Source of the DNA: Acidobacteriaceae bacterium
Lineage (GTDB): Bacteria; Acidobacteriota; Terriglobia; Terriglobales; Acidobacteriaceae
Direction: 5' to 3'
DNA: 64,000 nt
Assembly: GCA_003165075.1 (NCBI GenBank)
Contig: PLSM01000167.1
Location: forward strand, 95,179 to 159,178
The position numbers and the translations under genes are program-made. Below, in pieces: positions 46,305 to 56,778 of this stretch; position 1 is the first letter of the stretch; every line of letters starts with the position of its first letter. Below the pieces are notes generated by a model. The model ran no database searches and was not told where the DNA came from. It worked only from the letters and a program-made list of their open reading frames with translations.

Positions 46305-49300
46305 ATGATGAACAGCCGGAATATCTGGCGCCTGTTGCTGGTGTTCCTGCTCTACACATCAGCACCAGGCGCGCAGACCAGAACCTCATTCGTCTGGCAG
46401 GGAATGGTCCGCACCCCTGGAGGAGCTCCCATCTCCAAAGCCAAGGTCCGCCTTACTGGTGTCGGAGGCAATGCCGAGGCAGCGACGCGCGCCGATGGAA
46501 TGTTCACACTGCCGGTTCTGCCCGCTGGAAAATATCGCCTCTCGGTGGAAGCAGGCGACCACCACGTCGTCTTCGCGCAGCCCATTGAATTGTTCTCGGC
46601 GACTCCTGCCGTGGCGCTCACGCTTTCCAGCCGCGGAGAATTGTCCGTGGGGGAACTTAAGCGCCTGGTCTCCACCGGAGGAGAGGAGTTGTCCAGCAAG
46701 GCGGTCAGCGAGCTACCCCTCAACAAGCGCGACTTCAGTTCGCTACTTCTGTTGGCCGCAGGAACCATGACGGACGCCAACGGGGCCTCCAACTTTACCG
46801 CCCAGTTCGCTATCAACGGACAGCGCGGCGTCGAAGCCGTCTTCGCCATGGATGGCGCAGACATTAGCGACCCGGAAATGGGAGGAGCCACCTTTTCCAA
46901 TTTCAACGTCGACGCGGTAGAGAGCATCGACTCTAGTTCCGGCTGGATGCCTGCCGAAATCGGTCACGGAGCGGCGGGGTTTACCAACATTCACACCCGT
47001 TCGGGAGCCAGCGGATTCCACGGCTCTTTCTTCGAGTTTGTGCGCAACTCGGCATTTGATGCGCGCAACTACTTCGACCATCCAACCGTGGCTTATCCCG
47101 GCCGTATTCCGCCATTCCGCCGCAACGAATTTGGCTTTACCAATGGCGGACCGCTTTATCTTCCCCACATTTATGACGGTCGTAAGCGAACCTATTACTT
47201 CACGCAGTATCAGGGCTTTCGCCAGGTGCTCGGCACTACTCAGGTAATGCCAGTGCCTAGCGCGGTGGAGCGTTCCGGTATTGACACTCTCACCTTCCCC
47301 GATGGCTCCACTGACACTCTCACGGTGCCGGTGCCTGCTGAGATTGCGGCCATCCTTGCTCGCTACCCGATGCCGAACTACGAAGCCGGTTCCTACCACT
47401 CTCACACCTACGCCACCGCTTCAAAAGTGGTCACCGATGCCGATCAATTCTCTCTGCGCTTGGATCACAAGATTTCAAGCAAGGACCAGTTCTTTGCCCG
47501 CTTCAATTTGGACAATCTCACCGGTCCGACCACCAATCCTGACCAGACCGCCATCGATCGTTCCTTCGCCGTGGAGTTCTTCGATCGCCAGCGCAACGTT
47601 GTCGGCACCTGGACTCGCACCGTCTCACCGCGGCTCATGCTTGAGTCGTCCATCAGCATCATCCGCACCACGCCGGGCTTCCCCTCACCCAACCACACTG
47701 ACCACGCGGTCAAGTTTGTCGACGGTCTTTTTGAAGCCTTCAATGGCGCGGGCGGAACAGTGTTGCAGTCTTTTGGCAATCTCTTTCAGGGCCGCGAGAA
47801 TCTCTCCTTCACAACGCGGGGTCATACCTTCAAGGCCGGTGCGGAGACTCGCTTCAATCGCGACTCCACATACTTCGGCATGAGCCCAAACGGCGAATAC
47901 GATTTCGGCGGCGGCACCGCCTATGCGACGGAGGCTATCGCCTCTCAGAGTGGGAAGCACGACATTCAGCCCGGCGATCCGCTGCCGGACACACTCACCA
48001 GCTTTCTTTCGGGCAGCCCTTTTGCCTACACCGTTTCTGTTGCTCCACCGTCCATCTCCAGCGGGGAACACATGGGGCCTGCGGCCACAAGCCGCAACAA
48101 CTACAACTTCTACGCGCAGGACACATGGAAGATCACAAGCCGCTTCACACTCGATTACGGTCTGCGCTGGGAGCTTTACCAGCCCATCACAGAGCGCGCC
48201 CATCGCACCTCCAGCGTCGTCACCACCAATGGAGTTCAGCAGTACATCGTCAACCCACAACCCGGTTATCCTACTCGGAAAAATGCATGGGGACCGCGTA
48301 TCAAGGCGGCGTGGCAGGTTGACAACAAGTTGTCTGCTCATGTCGGCGGCGCCATTACCGTGATCCCTCCTAATATCTGGGAGGACAATTTCCTTACTGG
48401 CGGCGCCCCGTTTTCGGTCACCCCGCGTCGGGATTCAACGCCGAGTGCGCCTATCCCTTACGGCTATCAGATCACTCCATCTGAACTTCCTAAGCCCTAC
48501 ACGCCGGCCGGCGTCGATATTCTCGCCGGGCCCACTCACTCCATCGCTCCCAACACAGTAATGGACGTAGACCGGTTTGAAAAGGATTTGGCCACACTTA
48601 CCTCAAGCAACATCGTCACTCCGCTCATTCTTGGCGGCATTGCGCGCAATTTTGGCAATGCGACACTCTACACCTGGACCGCAGGTGTTGAGCAGAAAAT
48701 CGGCAATCTGACCGCCGACGCAAATTATGTGGGCACCGGCACACAAAAACTGGCGCGCATGAGCTTTCCCAACGGCTATCCCGGCGCTGATCCTGCCTTT
48801 GCGTCTTTCACCACCTTCGACTCAACCGGCACCGTTACTGGCGGCTTCGGCGTGGAGAACGTCATCACAGCAACCGCGCACTCCAGCTATCACGCCTTGC
48901 AGACTTCGCTCTCTGGCACATTCGGGCACGGCGGCCCCGGAATCCAGGCCAGCTACACCTGGGGCAAGTCGAATGACGACACTAGCACTGTCCAAGGCGG
49001 CACCGGTTCGACCGGTGCGGTCAGTCTGGGATATCCCGAGAATCCCTTCGACACACATCCCGAAAAGGGCCCTTCTGCCTTCGACGCGACTCACGGATTT
49101 GGTCTCAGCGTCGCTCAGGACTTGCACCTTCAGAGCGCAGGTTTCTTGCACCCCCTCAGCAAACTGGTCACAGATGGCTGGGAGCTGCTCAGCATTTCAA
49201 GTATCAGCTCGGGGACTCCGTTTACCGTCTTTAGCGGAATCCAGCAGACAGGTGTCGGCTCCAATGGAGTGGATCGGCCGGACCAGATCGCCATACCAAA

Positions 49301-49682
49301 GCTCTCTACGGCACGCAAGGACCGCCAAGACTACTTCGGCAAGGATACTGACAACGCAGGCGCCTTTTTCTTTATCCCCATTCATCTTGCGGGGGGCACT
49401 GGGCCCAACCAGGGACGCTTCGGAAATATCGGGCGCAACACATTCCGCGGGCCCGCCTTTTACAACTTCGACTTCGCGCTCATCAAGGACACGCCCTTCG
49501 GCATTCGCAAAAGTGGAGCCGAGGTTATGGATCTGCAGTTCCGCTCCGAGTTCTTTAACCTCTTCAATATCGTCACCATGGGACTACCGGCCAACATTCT
49601 CACAGGTTCAGGCTTTGGAGAAATCAGCAAAACCGCCGGAAATTCGCGCCAGATTCAGTTCTCACTCAAGCTGATCTATTAG
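46305..49682 (+). CDS. Oar-like TonB-dependent receptor with carboxypeptidase regulatory-like domain
   Basis: About 1125 residues from the Met-Met at 46305, which begins a signal peptide (NIWRLLLVFLLYTSAPGAQ). Residues about 30-110 form a CarboxypepD_reg-like beta sandwich (WQGMVRTPGGAPISKAKVRL). A plug follows (NFTAQFAINGQRGVEAVFAMDGADI) and then a barrel with many Tyr/Phe-rich strands, the end matching Oar proteins (GFGEISKTAGNSRQIQFSLKLIY). Outer-membrane uptake of oligosaccharides or other large solutes is likely but the ligand is unknown. The track's start is 34 codons earlier; no clear ribosome site decides. No TonB or sugar enzyme gene adjoins. Confidence 0.92.
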   Translation: MMNSRNIWRLLLVFLLYTSAPGAQTRTSFVWQGMVRTPGGAPISKAKVRLTGVGGNAEAATRADGMFTLPVLPAGKYRLSVEAGDHHVVFAQPIELFSATPAVALTLSSRGELSVGELKRLVSTGGEELSSKAVSELPLNKRDFSSLLLLAAGTMTDANGASNFTAQFAINGQRGVEAVFAMDGADISDPEMGGATFSNFNVDAVESIDSSSGWMPAEIGHGAAGFTNIHTRSGASGFHGSFFEFVRNSAFDARNYFDHPTVAYPGRIPPFRRNEFGFTNGGPLYLPHIYDGRKRTYYFTQYQGFRQVLGTTQVMPVPSAVERSGIDTLTFPDGSTDTLTVPVPAEIAAILARYPMPNYEAGSYHSHTYATASKVVTDADQFSLRLDHKISSKDQFFARFNLDNLTGPTTNPDQTAIDRSFAVEFFDRQRNVVGTWTRTVSPRLMLESSISIIRTTPGFPSPNHTDHAVKFVDGLFEAFNGAGGTVLQSFGNLFQGRENLSFTTRGHTFKAGAETRFNRDSTYFGMSPNGEYDFGGGTAYATEAIASQSGKHDIQPGDPLPDTLTSFLSGSPFAYTVSVAPPSISSGEHMGPAATSRNNYNFYAQDTWKITSRFTLDYGLRWELYQPITERAHRTSSVVTTNGVQQYIVNPQPGYPTRKNAWGPRIKAAWQVDNKLSAHVGGAITVIPPNIWEDNFLTGGAPFSVTPRRDSTPSAPIPYGYQITPSELPKPYTPAGVDILAGPTHSIAPNTVMDVDRFEKDLATLTSSNIVTPLILGGIARNFGNATLYTWTAGVEQKIGNLTADANYVGTGTQKLARMSFPNGYPGADPAFASFTTFDSTGTVTGGFGVENVITATAHSSYHALQTSLSGTFGHGGPGIQASYTWGKSNDDTSTVQGGTGSTGAVSLGYPENPFDTHPEKGPSAFDATHGFGLSVAQDLHLQSAGFLHPLSKLVTDGWELLSISSISSGTPFTVFSGIQQTGVGSNGVDRPDQIAIPKLSTARKDRQDYFGKDTDNAGAFFFIPIHLAGGTGPNQGRFGNIGRNTFRGPAFYNFDFALIKDTPFGIRKSGAEVMDLQFRSEFFNLFNIVTMGLPANILTGSGFGEISKTAGNSRQIQFSLKLIY

Positions 49683-49756
49683 CGTTCTCAGGTGAATTCA
49701 TAAACCATCTGCCCATCCGAAAGTCGTCGCGATCTGACGAATCTGCAATCGCGTTT

Positions 49757-49787
49757 GTCCCGCTTCCCCGAGCGGGACATCTATTTG
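49757..49787 (+). terminator. Terminator-like hairpin after the TonB-dependent receptor
   Basis: GTCCCGCT pairs perfectly with AGCGGGAC around TCCCCG, followed by ATCTATTTGT, 74 bp past the receptor stop. The weak T run leaves some doubt. Confidence 0.6.
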
Positions 49788-49962
49788 TCGGTCGCACAGT
49801 TTTGATAGGACTCAATCGCGGCAGGCGCTCTATTCAGCCCTCGGATGAATTGCGCTGCCGAAACAGCGGAACAAGGTCTTTGCCCGGCGGACAGGATTAC
49901 TACTGGGAAGTCGGCCAGTGTTCAGGAAATGAACGGAATGGCGTCTCAACTTTTGTTAATAG

Positions 49963-50009
49963 GCCGAAGCGCGTTCACAGAAACCCAGTGTCTGGGAGCG
50001 CGCTTTGGC
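49963..50009. terminator. Two-part hairpin, likely end of the permease transcript
   Basis: GCCGAAGCGCG pairs over 11 bp (one G-T) with CGCGCTTTGGC, enclosing a second stem CCCAG-TGT-CTGGG. It lies 50 bp past the minus-strand permease stop, so it may end that transcript, or both convergent ones. Confidence 0.55.
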
Positions 50010-50058
50010 GCTTATGCATCAGTTGAGAATGCACGCGGCAGATCGCCGGAGGGTGGCA

Positions 50059-52713
50059 TTACTCCGCGCGCAACGCCTGCATGGGGTCGACCTTGGAAGC
50101 GCGCGCGGCAGGCAGCCACACGGCGACGAGCGCAATCGCAGTGAGAATGAGTGGCGCGGATACGAAGACCGCAGGATCCCAAGGCTTGACGCCGAAGAGG
50201 AAGGCGGACAAGAGGCGAGTAAGGCCGAAGGACGCAACGATGCCTGCAACTACGCCGACTAAGGCGAGCCGCATGCCGTGCCAGACAACGAGCTTGCGTA
50301 TCGCGTCGCGGTCCGCGCCGAGCGCCATGCGGATGCCCATCTCCTGGGTGCGTTGCGCGACGGAATAGGCCATGAGCCCATAGATGCCGATGGCGGCGAG
50401 CAGCAACGCCACCGCGCCGAAAATGGTAAGCAGCAGCATATTGAAGCTCTGCCGAGCCGTGGAGCGCCCCATCACCTCGTCCATGGTGCGGATGTGGCCC
50501 ACCGGGAATCCCGCGCTGGCGATGCGCAACTGCTCGGTGACGGCGGGAACGAGACGGTGTGGGTCGCCGTGGGTTCGCACCAACCAGAAGAGCGGCTGGA
50601 TATTGGCATAGGCTGCGTTATAGCCATCAATGACCTGGGGAATGGGAACGATGATCATGGGGTCGGCAGGCTTGCCGAGACCGCTGTCGTGGAAGTCGGC
50701 GACGATGCCGACGATCGATTCAATCCCCCCTTCATCCCCGTCCTTGATCTGCTGCCCTATGGGGTCTTGGTTGGGCCAGTATTCCCTGGCGAGGGCCTCA
50801 TTGATGAGAGCCACATGGGGCGCGTCAGAGGTGTCGTTTTCAGTAAAGTCGCGTCCGCGCAGAACGGTGATCCTGAACAGGCTCAGGTAACCCGGCGTGA
50901 TGCTCATCCACTGGCTTCCGCAGCAGTCTTTATCGACCGGACGCCCGATGATCTTGAAGGCCGCGCCATCTTCGACATCGATGGGCCGCCAAAAGCCGGC
51001 GGCCGCAAGTTCCACTCCAGGGAGGGCATTGAGCCGGTTGCGGCCATCCCGCAAGAGCTGAGCCACGCCGGCTGTGTTCTGGTAGCGCTGGCCGTTGAGC
51101 GACATCTCCATGGTGAGAATATTGTGAGAATCGAAGCCGGGACCCACCTCGTGGAGGGCGATGAAGGTGCGAATGAGAAGCGCCGCGCAGATGAGCAGGA
51201 CCAGGGCCAGCGAGACTTCGCTGACGACCAGCAGCGAGCGGGCCTTCCCCTCGCGGAATCCAGTGCCAGAGCGGTTGCTGCTCTCTTTCAGCGTCGAGTT
51301 CAGATCGGTGTGCGACGCGGTGAACGCCGGGAACAGGCCGAAGAGAATGCCGGTGAGCAGCGAGACGGCGAGGGTGAAGCCGAGCACGCGCCAATCCAAG
51401 CCGATGGCAGAGCCGTCCTCGCCGATGCGGGGCAGGCCTGCGGGACTGACGGCGAGCAGTGCTCGCACGCCTACAAAGCCGAGAGCCATGCCGAGAATGC
51501 CGCCGGCCAGGGAGAGCAACACACTTTCAGTGAGCAACTGGCGCACGATGCGCGCGCGGCCGGCTCCCAGTGCGGAGCGTATGGCGAACTCACGTTTGCG
51601 GCTGGTGGCGCGCACCAGCAGCAGATTGGCGACATTGGCGCAGGAGATCAGCAGCACCAGTGCTACCGCGCCCAGCATCATCAGCAGCGAATTGCGCGCG
51701 TCGCCGATGATGCTGTCGCGCAATGGTCCAACCGTAAAATACGGTCGCCAATCCGTGTTCGGGAACTCACGGTGGTACTCCGGGCTTGCCGCGAGCAATT
51801 CTGCGTTGGCCTGCGCGACGGTGACGCCAGGCTGGAGCAGTCCGGTGGCCTCAAAGAAGATGTTCCCGTCGTTGCTGGCCGGGTCAAACTGAAACGGCAG
51901 CCAGAGGTCAGCCTGCGGGTCGGCGACGAAATTCGCTCCGATCACGCCGACGATGGTGTACGGCTCATTGCCCAGAGAGATTGATTTTCCCACAACGGAC
52001 GGGTCGCCGCCGAACCTGCGCTGCCACAGGCCGTAGCTCAGGACGACGACCTTGCCGCCGTGGGGCGAGTCCTCCTGCGGCGTGAAGGTCCGTCCCAGCA
52101 CCACGGGCGCACCATACACGTGGAAGTAGCTCCCCGTAACGTGAATCCCATGGACTTGCTCCGGACGGCCGCCGGTAAGGTTAAAGCCGGGGCCGGCGTT
52201 GTCGTACGCTACGACCTCTTTAAAGATGTTCGATTGCCGCTGGAAGAAGTGAAACTCCGGGATGCTGTGAAGGTTATTGGCAAGGCCGGACGTGTGCGCC
52301 AGAAAATCGACCATGCGATCGGCGTTGGGGTAGGTGAGCGGCTTGAGCAGAACCGTATCCACTACAGAGAAGATGGCGGTGTTGGCTCCGATGCCGAGGG
52401 CAAGCGCGGCTATGGCGGAAACGGTGAAGCCGGGATTTTGCCACAACTGGCGCAGGGCAAAGCGTACATCCTGCCAAAACAACTCCAATCGGGCGCCGGC
52501 GCGATGATCCCGCACGGCTTGCTTTACTTGCTCCACGCCTCCGGACTCCACCAGAGCGGTGCGGCGAGCCTCGGTGGCGGGCATGCCCGCAGCGATTCGT
52601 TCATCGGTAACCAGATCGACGTAGGCGCGCACTTCATCGTCGAGTTGCTTTTCAACCTGCTGCTTGAAGAAAAGATTGTGCAGGACACTCCTGATTCGAG
52701 ACCAGGCCTTCAT
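50059..52713 (-). CDS. MacB/FtsX-like ABC permease of the acidobacterial orphan type
   Basis: 884 residues. A 75-residue N-terminal helical lead (FKQQVEKQLDDEVRAYVDLVTDERIAAGM) precedes two MacB-like halves: membrane segment and periplasmic core (FWQDVRFALRQLWQNPGFTVSAIAALALGIGANTAIFSVV), three FtsX segments, and the same again, ending LVAVWLPAARASKVDPMQALRAE. No ATPase gene adjoins, matching the acidobacterial duplicated orphan permeases. These are thought to resemble macrolide/lipoprotein exporters; the substrate is unknown. The PadR gene 10 bp upstream on the same strand is the usual partner and probably controls both. Confidence 0.93.
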   Translation of the reverse strand: MKAWSRIRSVLHNLFFKQQVEKQLDDEVRAYVDLVTDERIAAGMPATEARRTALVESGGVEQVKQAVRDHRAGARLELFWQDVRFALRQLWQNPGFTVSAIAALALGIGANTAIFSVVDTVLLKPLTYPNADRMVDFLAHTSGLANNLHSIPEFHFFQRQSNIFKEVVAYDNAGPGFNLTGGRPEQVHGIHVTGSYFHVYGAPVVLGRTFTPQEDSPHGGKVVVLSYGLWQRRFGGDPSVVGKSISLGNEPYTIVGVIGANFVADPQADLWLPFQFDPASNDGNIFFEATGLLQPGVTVAQANAELLAASPEYHREFPNTDWRPYFTVGPLRDSIIGDARNSLLMMLGAVALVLLISCANVANLLLVRATSRKREFAIRSALGAGRARIVRQLLTESVLLSLAGGILGMALGFVGVRALLAVSPAGLPRIGEDGSAIGLDWRVLGFTLAVSLLTGILFGLFPAFTASHTDLNSTLKESSNRSGTGFREGKARSLLVVSEVSLALVLLICAALLIRTFIALHEVGPGFDSHNILTMEMSLNGQRYQNTAGVAQLLRDGRNRLNALPGVELAAAGFWRPIDVEDGAAFKIIGRPVDKDCCGSQWMSITPGYLSLFRITVLRGRDFTENDTSDAPHVALINEALAREYWPNQDPIGQQIKDGDEGGIESIVGIVADFHDSGLGKPADPMIIVPIPQVIDGYNAAYANIQPLFWLVRTHGDPHRLVPAVTEQLRIASAGFPVGHIRTMDEVMGRSTARQSFNMLLLTIFGAVALLLAAIGIYGLMAYSVAQRTQEMGIRMALGADRDAIRKLVVWHGMRLALVGVVAGIVASFGLTRLLSAFLFGVKPWDPAVFVSAPLILTAIALVAVWLPAARASKVDPMQALRAE

Positions 52714-52723
52714 TGCTTACACC

Positions 52724-53056
52724 TTACGTAGCCTTCAATGCATTGGTCATCGCGAGGGCTACCCTCGCCCATTGCTTCGTTTCCTCTTCAAGCCGGCCTT
52801 TTCCGGTTCTCGTGAGCCGGTAGAACTTTGCGCGACGGTTATTTTCAGACTCGCCCCAGTACGAACTCAGCCAGCCGGCTTCTTCCATGCGATGAAGAGC
52901 TGGAAACAGGGAGCCAGGCTTGACGAGAAATGTCCCTTTGGTGATTTGCTCAATGCGGCGCGAAATGCCCAAACCGTGCAGTTCTCCGGGGCCAAGAGCT
53001 TTCAGAACCAAGAGATCGAGTGTGCCCTGTAGAAGATTGGTTTGTTTGGAGCGCAT
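52724..53056 (-). CDS. PadR-family transcriptional regulator
   Basis: A 110-residue winged-helix regulator: LLQGTLDLLVLKALGPGELHGLGISRRIEQIT, then FLVKPGSLFPALHRMEEAGWLSSYWGESENNRRAKFYRLTRTGK, the standard PadR recognition helix and wing. It is of the short acidobacterial type found next to orphan permeases. The start ATG at 53056 (MRSKQTN) follows AGGACAGAG; the track adds eight codons. Likely a repressor of the two-gene operon responding to an unknown small molecule. Confidence 0.93.
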   Translation of the reverse strand: MRSKQTNLLQGTLDLLVLKALGPGELHGLGISRRIEQITKGTFLVKPGSLFPALHRMEEAGWLSSYWGESENNRRAKFYRLTRTGKGRLEEETKQWARVALAMTNALKAT

Positions 53057-53326
53057 TTGCTCTGTCCTATCGAATGGCAATATGAGTATTGACCTTCTTC
53101 ATGCAGAATGTCAATAGGAGAGGTGCCGACAAATGGCACACCCTTGGCCATGCCATGTACGGCGAGGTCAGATGTCTTCAAAGCCGATTCCTATTGTTCA
53201 CCTCTGATCATCTATTTAAGTTGCCGCCAACGGGCCAACGCGCTCATCCAGATCGCCGAGCTTTTTTTTAAGTTTTGGGTGGCGGGGACTGCGGGCATCG
53301 CACCGGCGGGATTAAGGCCGCGCTTT
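53057..53326. other. Intergenic region upstream of padR
   Basis: Holds the padR/permease promoter on the minus strand. No supported gene; the short plus-strand ORFs have no recognisable features. Confidence 0.4.
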
Positions 53327-53449
53327 CCCACCCTTCTCGCAAAAGACGCGAGAAGTATGGGGCACCCATTTCTGTGCTGAACTCAGTGAGAACGAAAGGA
53401 ACATCGGGGTTGTTGCGCTCCCATGTCTGAGAATCCAGACAGGGGGCGC
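53327..53449. repeat. Composite palindromic intergenic element (copy D)
   Basis: First hairpin: CCCA-(mismatch)-CTTCTCGC with GCGAGAAG-(mismatch)-TGGG (53327-53361). Then the linker GGCACCCATTTCTGTGC, as in copy A. Then a second hairpin: GCGC-CCC and GTCTG with CAGAC and GGG-GCGC (53415-53449). The stem bases differ from copies A, B and C but keep pairing. It lies just past the glnD stop. Confidence 0.8.
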
Positions 53450-53464
53450 CCACTTGAGCGGGGG

Positions 53465-56074
53465 CTATGCGCCGGCGGGGGCGCGCATGGCGTCGAGGGC
53501 GGCAGTGAGGTGGGTGGCCAGGGCTTGCTGGGTCTCAGGGGTGAGCTTGGCTCCCAGGCTGGTGAGATAGAAGACGTCGATGGCGGTTTCGCCTTCGGTG
53601 TCGATGAGAGCCACCTCGATGTTGCACTGGTGGGCGCTGAGAGTGAGGGCGATCTGGCGGAGCAGACCGGGCACATCCTGAGCCACCACCTGCAAGAGCG
53701 TGGAATGGGTGGATGAGTCGGAGTCAAACTGCAGGCGGGTAGCTACCTCGACCTTGGCGTTGGTGGGGTGATTCATGTGGCGGCGGGCTTCAAGAAGCTG
53801 CTCGACAGAGACCTTTTGTGCAACTACGTCGTAAAGGCTGGCGAGGAAGCGGTCCTTCTCACTGGGGTTGAGCTCGATGGTGCGAAAGACGTCGGTGAAT
53901 TTGAAGCTGTCGACGACCACGCCGGCGTCGTTGGAGAAGGCACCGGCGGTGACGATATTCATGCCCCAGGCGGCCAGGGTGCCGGCCACGTCGGCAAAGA
54001 GGCGCTTGCGATCGCGGACGATGACGGTGAGGTCGAATAGCTGGCGATGGGGGCGCAGATCGAGCTGAACAGGGTTCTGGTCGAGGGCGACGGCGAGCTG
54101 GAAGTGGTTGCGGATCTGCTCGGGGAGGCGAGTTTGAAGGTAGCGCTGCGGCAGGCCCTCAAGAAAGCGTCTGAGCTCGTCGTACTGGCTGGACGGAACC
54201 ATGGAGCGGATGCGATTGAGCAGGGTGGGGTCGATGGCGGAGTGGTAGCGCACCTCGTCCACACTGCGGTCCATGAAATTGGCCGTGGCCATGTAGAACT
54301 GCCAGAGTTTCTCAGCCTTCCACGGGGTCAGAGCGTCGGGATTCACCGCCTTGATGTCCGCGTAGGTCATCACGGTGAGCATCTTCAGGACGGTCGGATT
54401 GCCTATTTTCTCAGCGAAGTCGCGCACGTTCTCAATGTCGAAGATGTCGCGGCGCATGGCGTTCGACATTTCGAGATGGAGGCGGATGAGCTTGAGGATG
54501 GACTCGCGCTCTTCGACATCGAAGTCGAGGCGGGCCAGGAAGCTGTCGGCCAGCTCGACGCTCTGGCCGGTGTGCTCGCCGTTGCGGCGTCCCTTGCCGG
54601 TGTCGTGGAGCAGGAGTGCGAGCAGGAAGAGATCGAGGCGGTCAATCTCGGGTAGAAGCTGCGCCAGGCGCTGTTCGTAGTCGTGCGTGGGCTGGCGCAG
54701 GCCATGTACGTTGTCGATGGTGAGAAAGGTGTGCTCGTCCACCGTGTAGCGGTGATAGCTGTCGCGAATGACCAGGGCGTCGATGCCGTGGAACTCGGGA
54801 ATGAGCATCTCAAGCACACCCAGGGCGTGCATGGTGCGCAGAGCGTGGGCGGCGTGGGGGCCGAGCAACACTTCGCGCAGCGCGTTCCACAGATAAGGTC
54901 CCTCGGGGATGTGGATGGCGAGCGCGGGCAGGGCGTCGGTGATGCGATCTTCAGCGGCCTGCGAGAGCCCGTAGCCATGGGTGGCCATGAGCGAAAAGAT
55001 GCGCAGGATGGCGGCCGTATCACTGAACTGCGCGCCGGGAAGGATGTCGATGCGGCCCTGGTCGAGGATGAAATCGGTGCCCGCGATAGGGGTGCGGCGG
55101 CGCCGGAACTGGCGATAGAAGCTGACCGGGGCAGGCAGGTGTTCCATGAGCAGCGCGGCACGGCGGTAGACGACCCTGGCATGGCGATAGTAGGTCCGCA
55201 TCCAGTACGCGGGGTCGGCGGTGCCCGCTGTCTCCAGGCCAATGGAGTTGGCCGCTGCCTCGTCCTGCGACTGCCAGTCGAGGGTGTTGTCGTCGCGGCC
55301 GTGGCGGAAGTGGAGAAAACAGCGTGCGGCGGCGAGAAAGTCGAAGGCGGCCTCAGCGTCTCCGCGGGCGCTCTGGAAGACACCGCCGCGCTGGCGGGGC
55401 CATTCCTTGGTCTCTTTCAGGTGGAAGAGGAGGGCGAACCAGACGGCGAGGTGGTAGTCGCGGAGGCCGCCGGGACAATCCTTGAGGTTGGGCTCGAGGT
55501 GAAAGATGGTGTTACCGAACTTGGCGTGGCGGGCGCGGGCGATTTCACCCAGCTTTTGGGTGATGGTATTCCACTCGCTGAGGACCAGACCGGGGAAGAC
55601 GGTCTGGTGGAGCTGCTGGTAGAGAGGGAACTGGCCGGCGAGAAAGCGACGGTCGAGAGTGGCTAGCGTGAACTCAAGATTGTCGGGGTCGAAGCGGCCA
55701 GCCTCCTTGAGGGTGCGCGAACTGGGGCTGGCGCGCAGGCCGACGTCCCACATGCTCTGAATGATGGCCCGTACCCCTTCCCTGGTTTGCTCCTCGGTTT
55801 TCTCGTCGGCGAAGGCGAAGAGAACATCGATGTCCGAGTAGGGGAAGAGGTCCTTGCGCCCGTAGCCGCCCAGTGCGAGCAGGGAGACATTCTGGGAAGC
55901 CTGACCGGAAAACGCCCGGCGCCACATTTCAATGAGGATACGATCCACGACGGCAGAGCGGCGGCGAATGGCGGCTGTGCCGTCGCCGGTGCGCTCATAG
56001 GTCTGGCGGACAAGCGCCATCTCGCGAAGATACTGGTCCCGTAGATCGTCAACCGCTAAAGCGACTGGAGTCAT
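53465..56074 (-). CDS. glnD: Bifunctional [protein-PII] uridylyltransferase/uridylyl-removing enzyme
   Basis: 869 residues, normal for GlnD. Nucleotidyltransferase domain: [21 protein letters not shown] with the two catalytic Asp. GlnD middle domain: [21 protein letters not shown] hydrolase domain: [19 protein letters not shown]. Two C-terminal ACT domains sense glutamine ([20 protein letters not shown] and [20 protein letters not shown]). It uridylylates P-II at Tyr51 when glutamine is low; its target gene lies 1.8 kb away. Monocistronic. Confidence 0.96.
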   Translation of the reverse strand: MTPVALAVDDLRDQYLREMALVRQTYERTGDGTAAIRRRSAVVDRILIEMWRRAFSGQASQNVSLLALGGYGRKDLFPYSDIDVLFAFADEKTEEQTREGVRAIIQSMWDVGLRASPSSRTLKEAGRFDPDNLEFTLATLDRRFLAGQFPLYQQLHQTVFPGLVLSEWNTITQKLGEIARARHAKFGNTIFHLEPNLKDCPGGLRDYHLAVWFALLFHLKETKEWPRQRGGVFQSARGDAEAAFDFLAAARCFLHFRHGRDDNTLDWQSQDEAAANSIGLETAGTADPAYWMRTYYRHARVVYRRAALLMEHLPAPVSFYRQFRRRRTPIAGTDFILDQGRIDILPGAQFSDTAAILRIFSLMATHGYGLSQAAEDRITDALPALAIHIPEGPYLWNALREVLLGPHAAHALRTMHALGVLEMLIPEFHGIDALVIRDSYHRYTVDEHTFLTIDNVHGLRQPTHDYEQRLAQLLPEIDRLDLFLLALLLHDTGKGRRNGEHTGQSVELADSFLARLDFDVEERESILKLIRLHLEMSNAMRRDIFDIENVRDFAEKIGNPTVLKMLTVMTYADIKAVNPDALTPWKAEKLWQFYMATANFMDRSVDEVRYHSAIDPTLLNRIRSMVPSSQYDELRRFLEGLPQRYLQTRLPEQIRNHFQLAVALDQNPVQLDLRPHRQLFDLTVIVRDRKRLFADVAGTLAAWGMNIVTAGAFSNDAGVVVDSFKFTDVFRTIELNPSEKDRFLASLYDVVAQKVSVEQLLEARRHMNHPTNAKVEVATRLQFDSDSSTHSTLLQVVAQDVPGLLRQIALTLSAHQCNIEVALIDTEGETAIDVFYLTSLGAKLTPETQQALATHLTAALDAMRAPAGA

Positions 56075-56778
56075 GAGTGTTTGGGTGTGGTTCTGCGACG
56101 CAAGAATAAACGTTGTTACAGAATACTAAAGATTCAAGAGGGGGGAGGACGATTATTGCCCGGCAGGGCGGAAAGTGCGGCGCGTGTGGCTGCTGCAACG
56201 AGTGTGCGTGAGTGCATGGTGAGCGCGTCGCGATCGGCTCAAAGTGGCGGATTCAAGGGCCGCAAGAGAGAGGACGTGTTGGAACGTAGAATCTGGCGGA
56301 TTACGATCCAGTCAAAAAATAACTTGCAAATTTTCGAGATTCAACACAATATGGCGTTGACTCATCACTAGGTGGGGTATTTGTCCCAGCTATGGGGATG
56401 CAGTCACGAGGCCTGTTCCCCAATACTCAGGCCGCGAGGTCGGTCTTTCACAACTTGAGCGGGTCCACGGCATACGGCTTCCTGCGCGTGCGAGGTTTTT
56501 CTTTTGCCTTGGCAGCGAAGAGAGGTTCGGATGCGCCGCAGGTGTGCGACTGGAAGCGCGCTGCTTGAGGGAGCAGTGTCATCAAGTCCTTTTTCGATCA
56601 GGTTCGGAGCCGCCGCCCGCTGATGCTCGCGTCGACGTGAGGCGCTCTCCACGGGGTACGTAAGTCCCGGAATCGGAATAGCTGCCAATCTTCTCGCCAG
56701 GTCTAGGTTTTCCGCAGGTCGATGTGGAGGACTGTCCACCTTTAAGAGAGTCGTTGGGCGGCTTGGGGGAAGGCGACC
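56075..56778. other. Intergenic region between glnD and the aspartic protease-like gene
   Basis: About 700 bp between divergent genes; it must hold both promoters. Track ORFs here are composition shadows. No RNA, repeat or operator recognised. Confidence 0.4.

Larger units (their letters stand above)
49683..50058. other. Convergent intergenic region between receptor and permease genes
   Basis: About 375 bp without a supported gene; it carries the two terminator-like hairpins listed separately. Short ORFs here (for example 49802..50026) look like chance frames. Confidence 0.5.

Noticed and set aside
50278-51984. 568-aa plus-strand ORF
   Set aside because: Antisense to the orphan permease; no recognisable domains.
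52724-56074. Defence or phage island in the repeat-containing 53-kb region
   Set aside because: Genes on both sides (permease/PadR, glnD) are core or lineage-typical; no integrase, restriction, toxin-antitoxin or nuclease genes were seen anywhere in the window.
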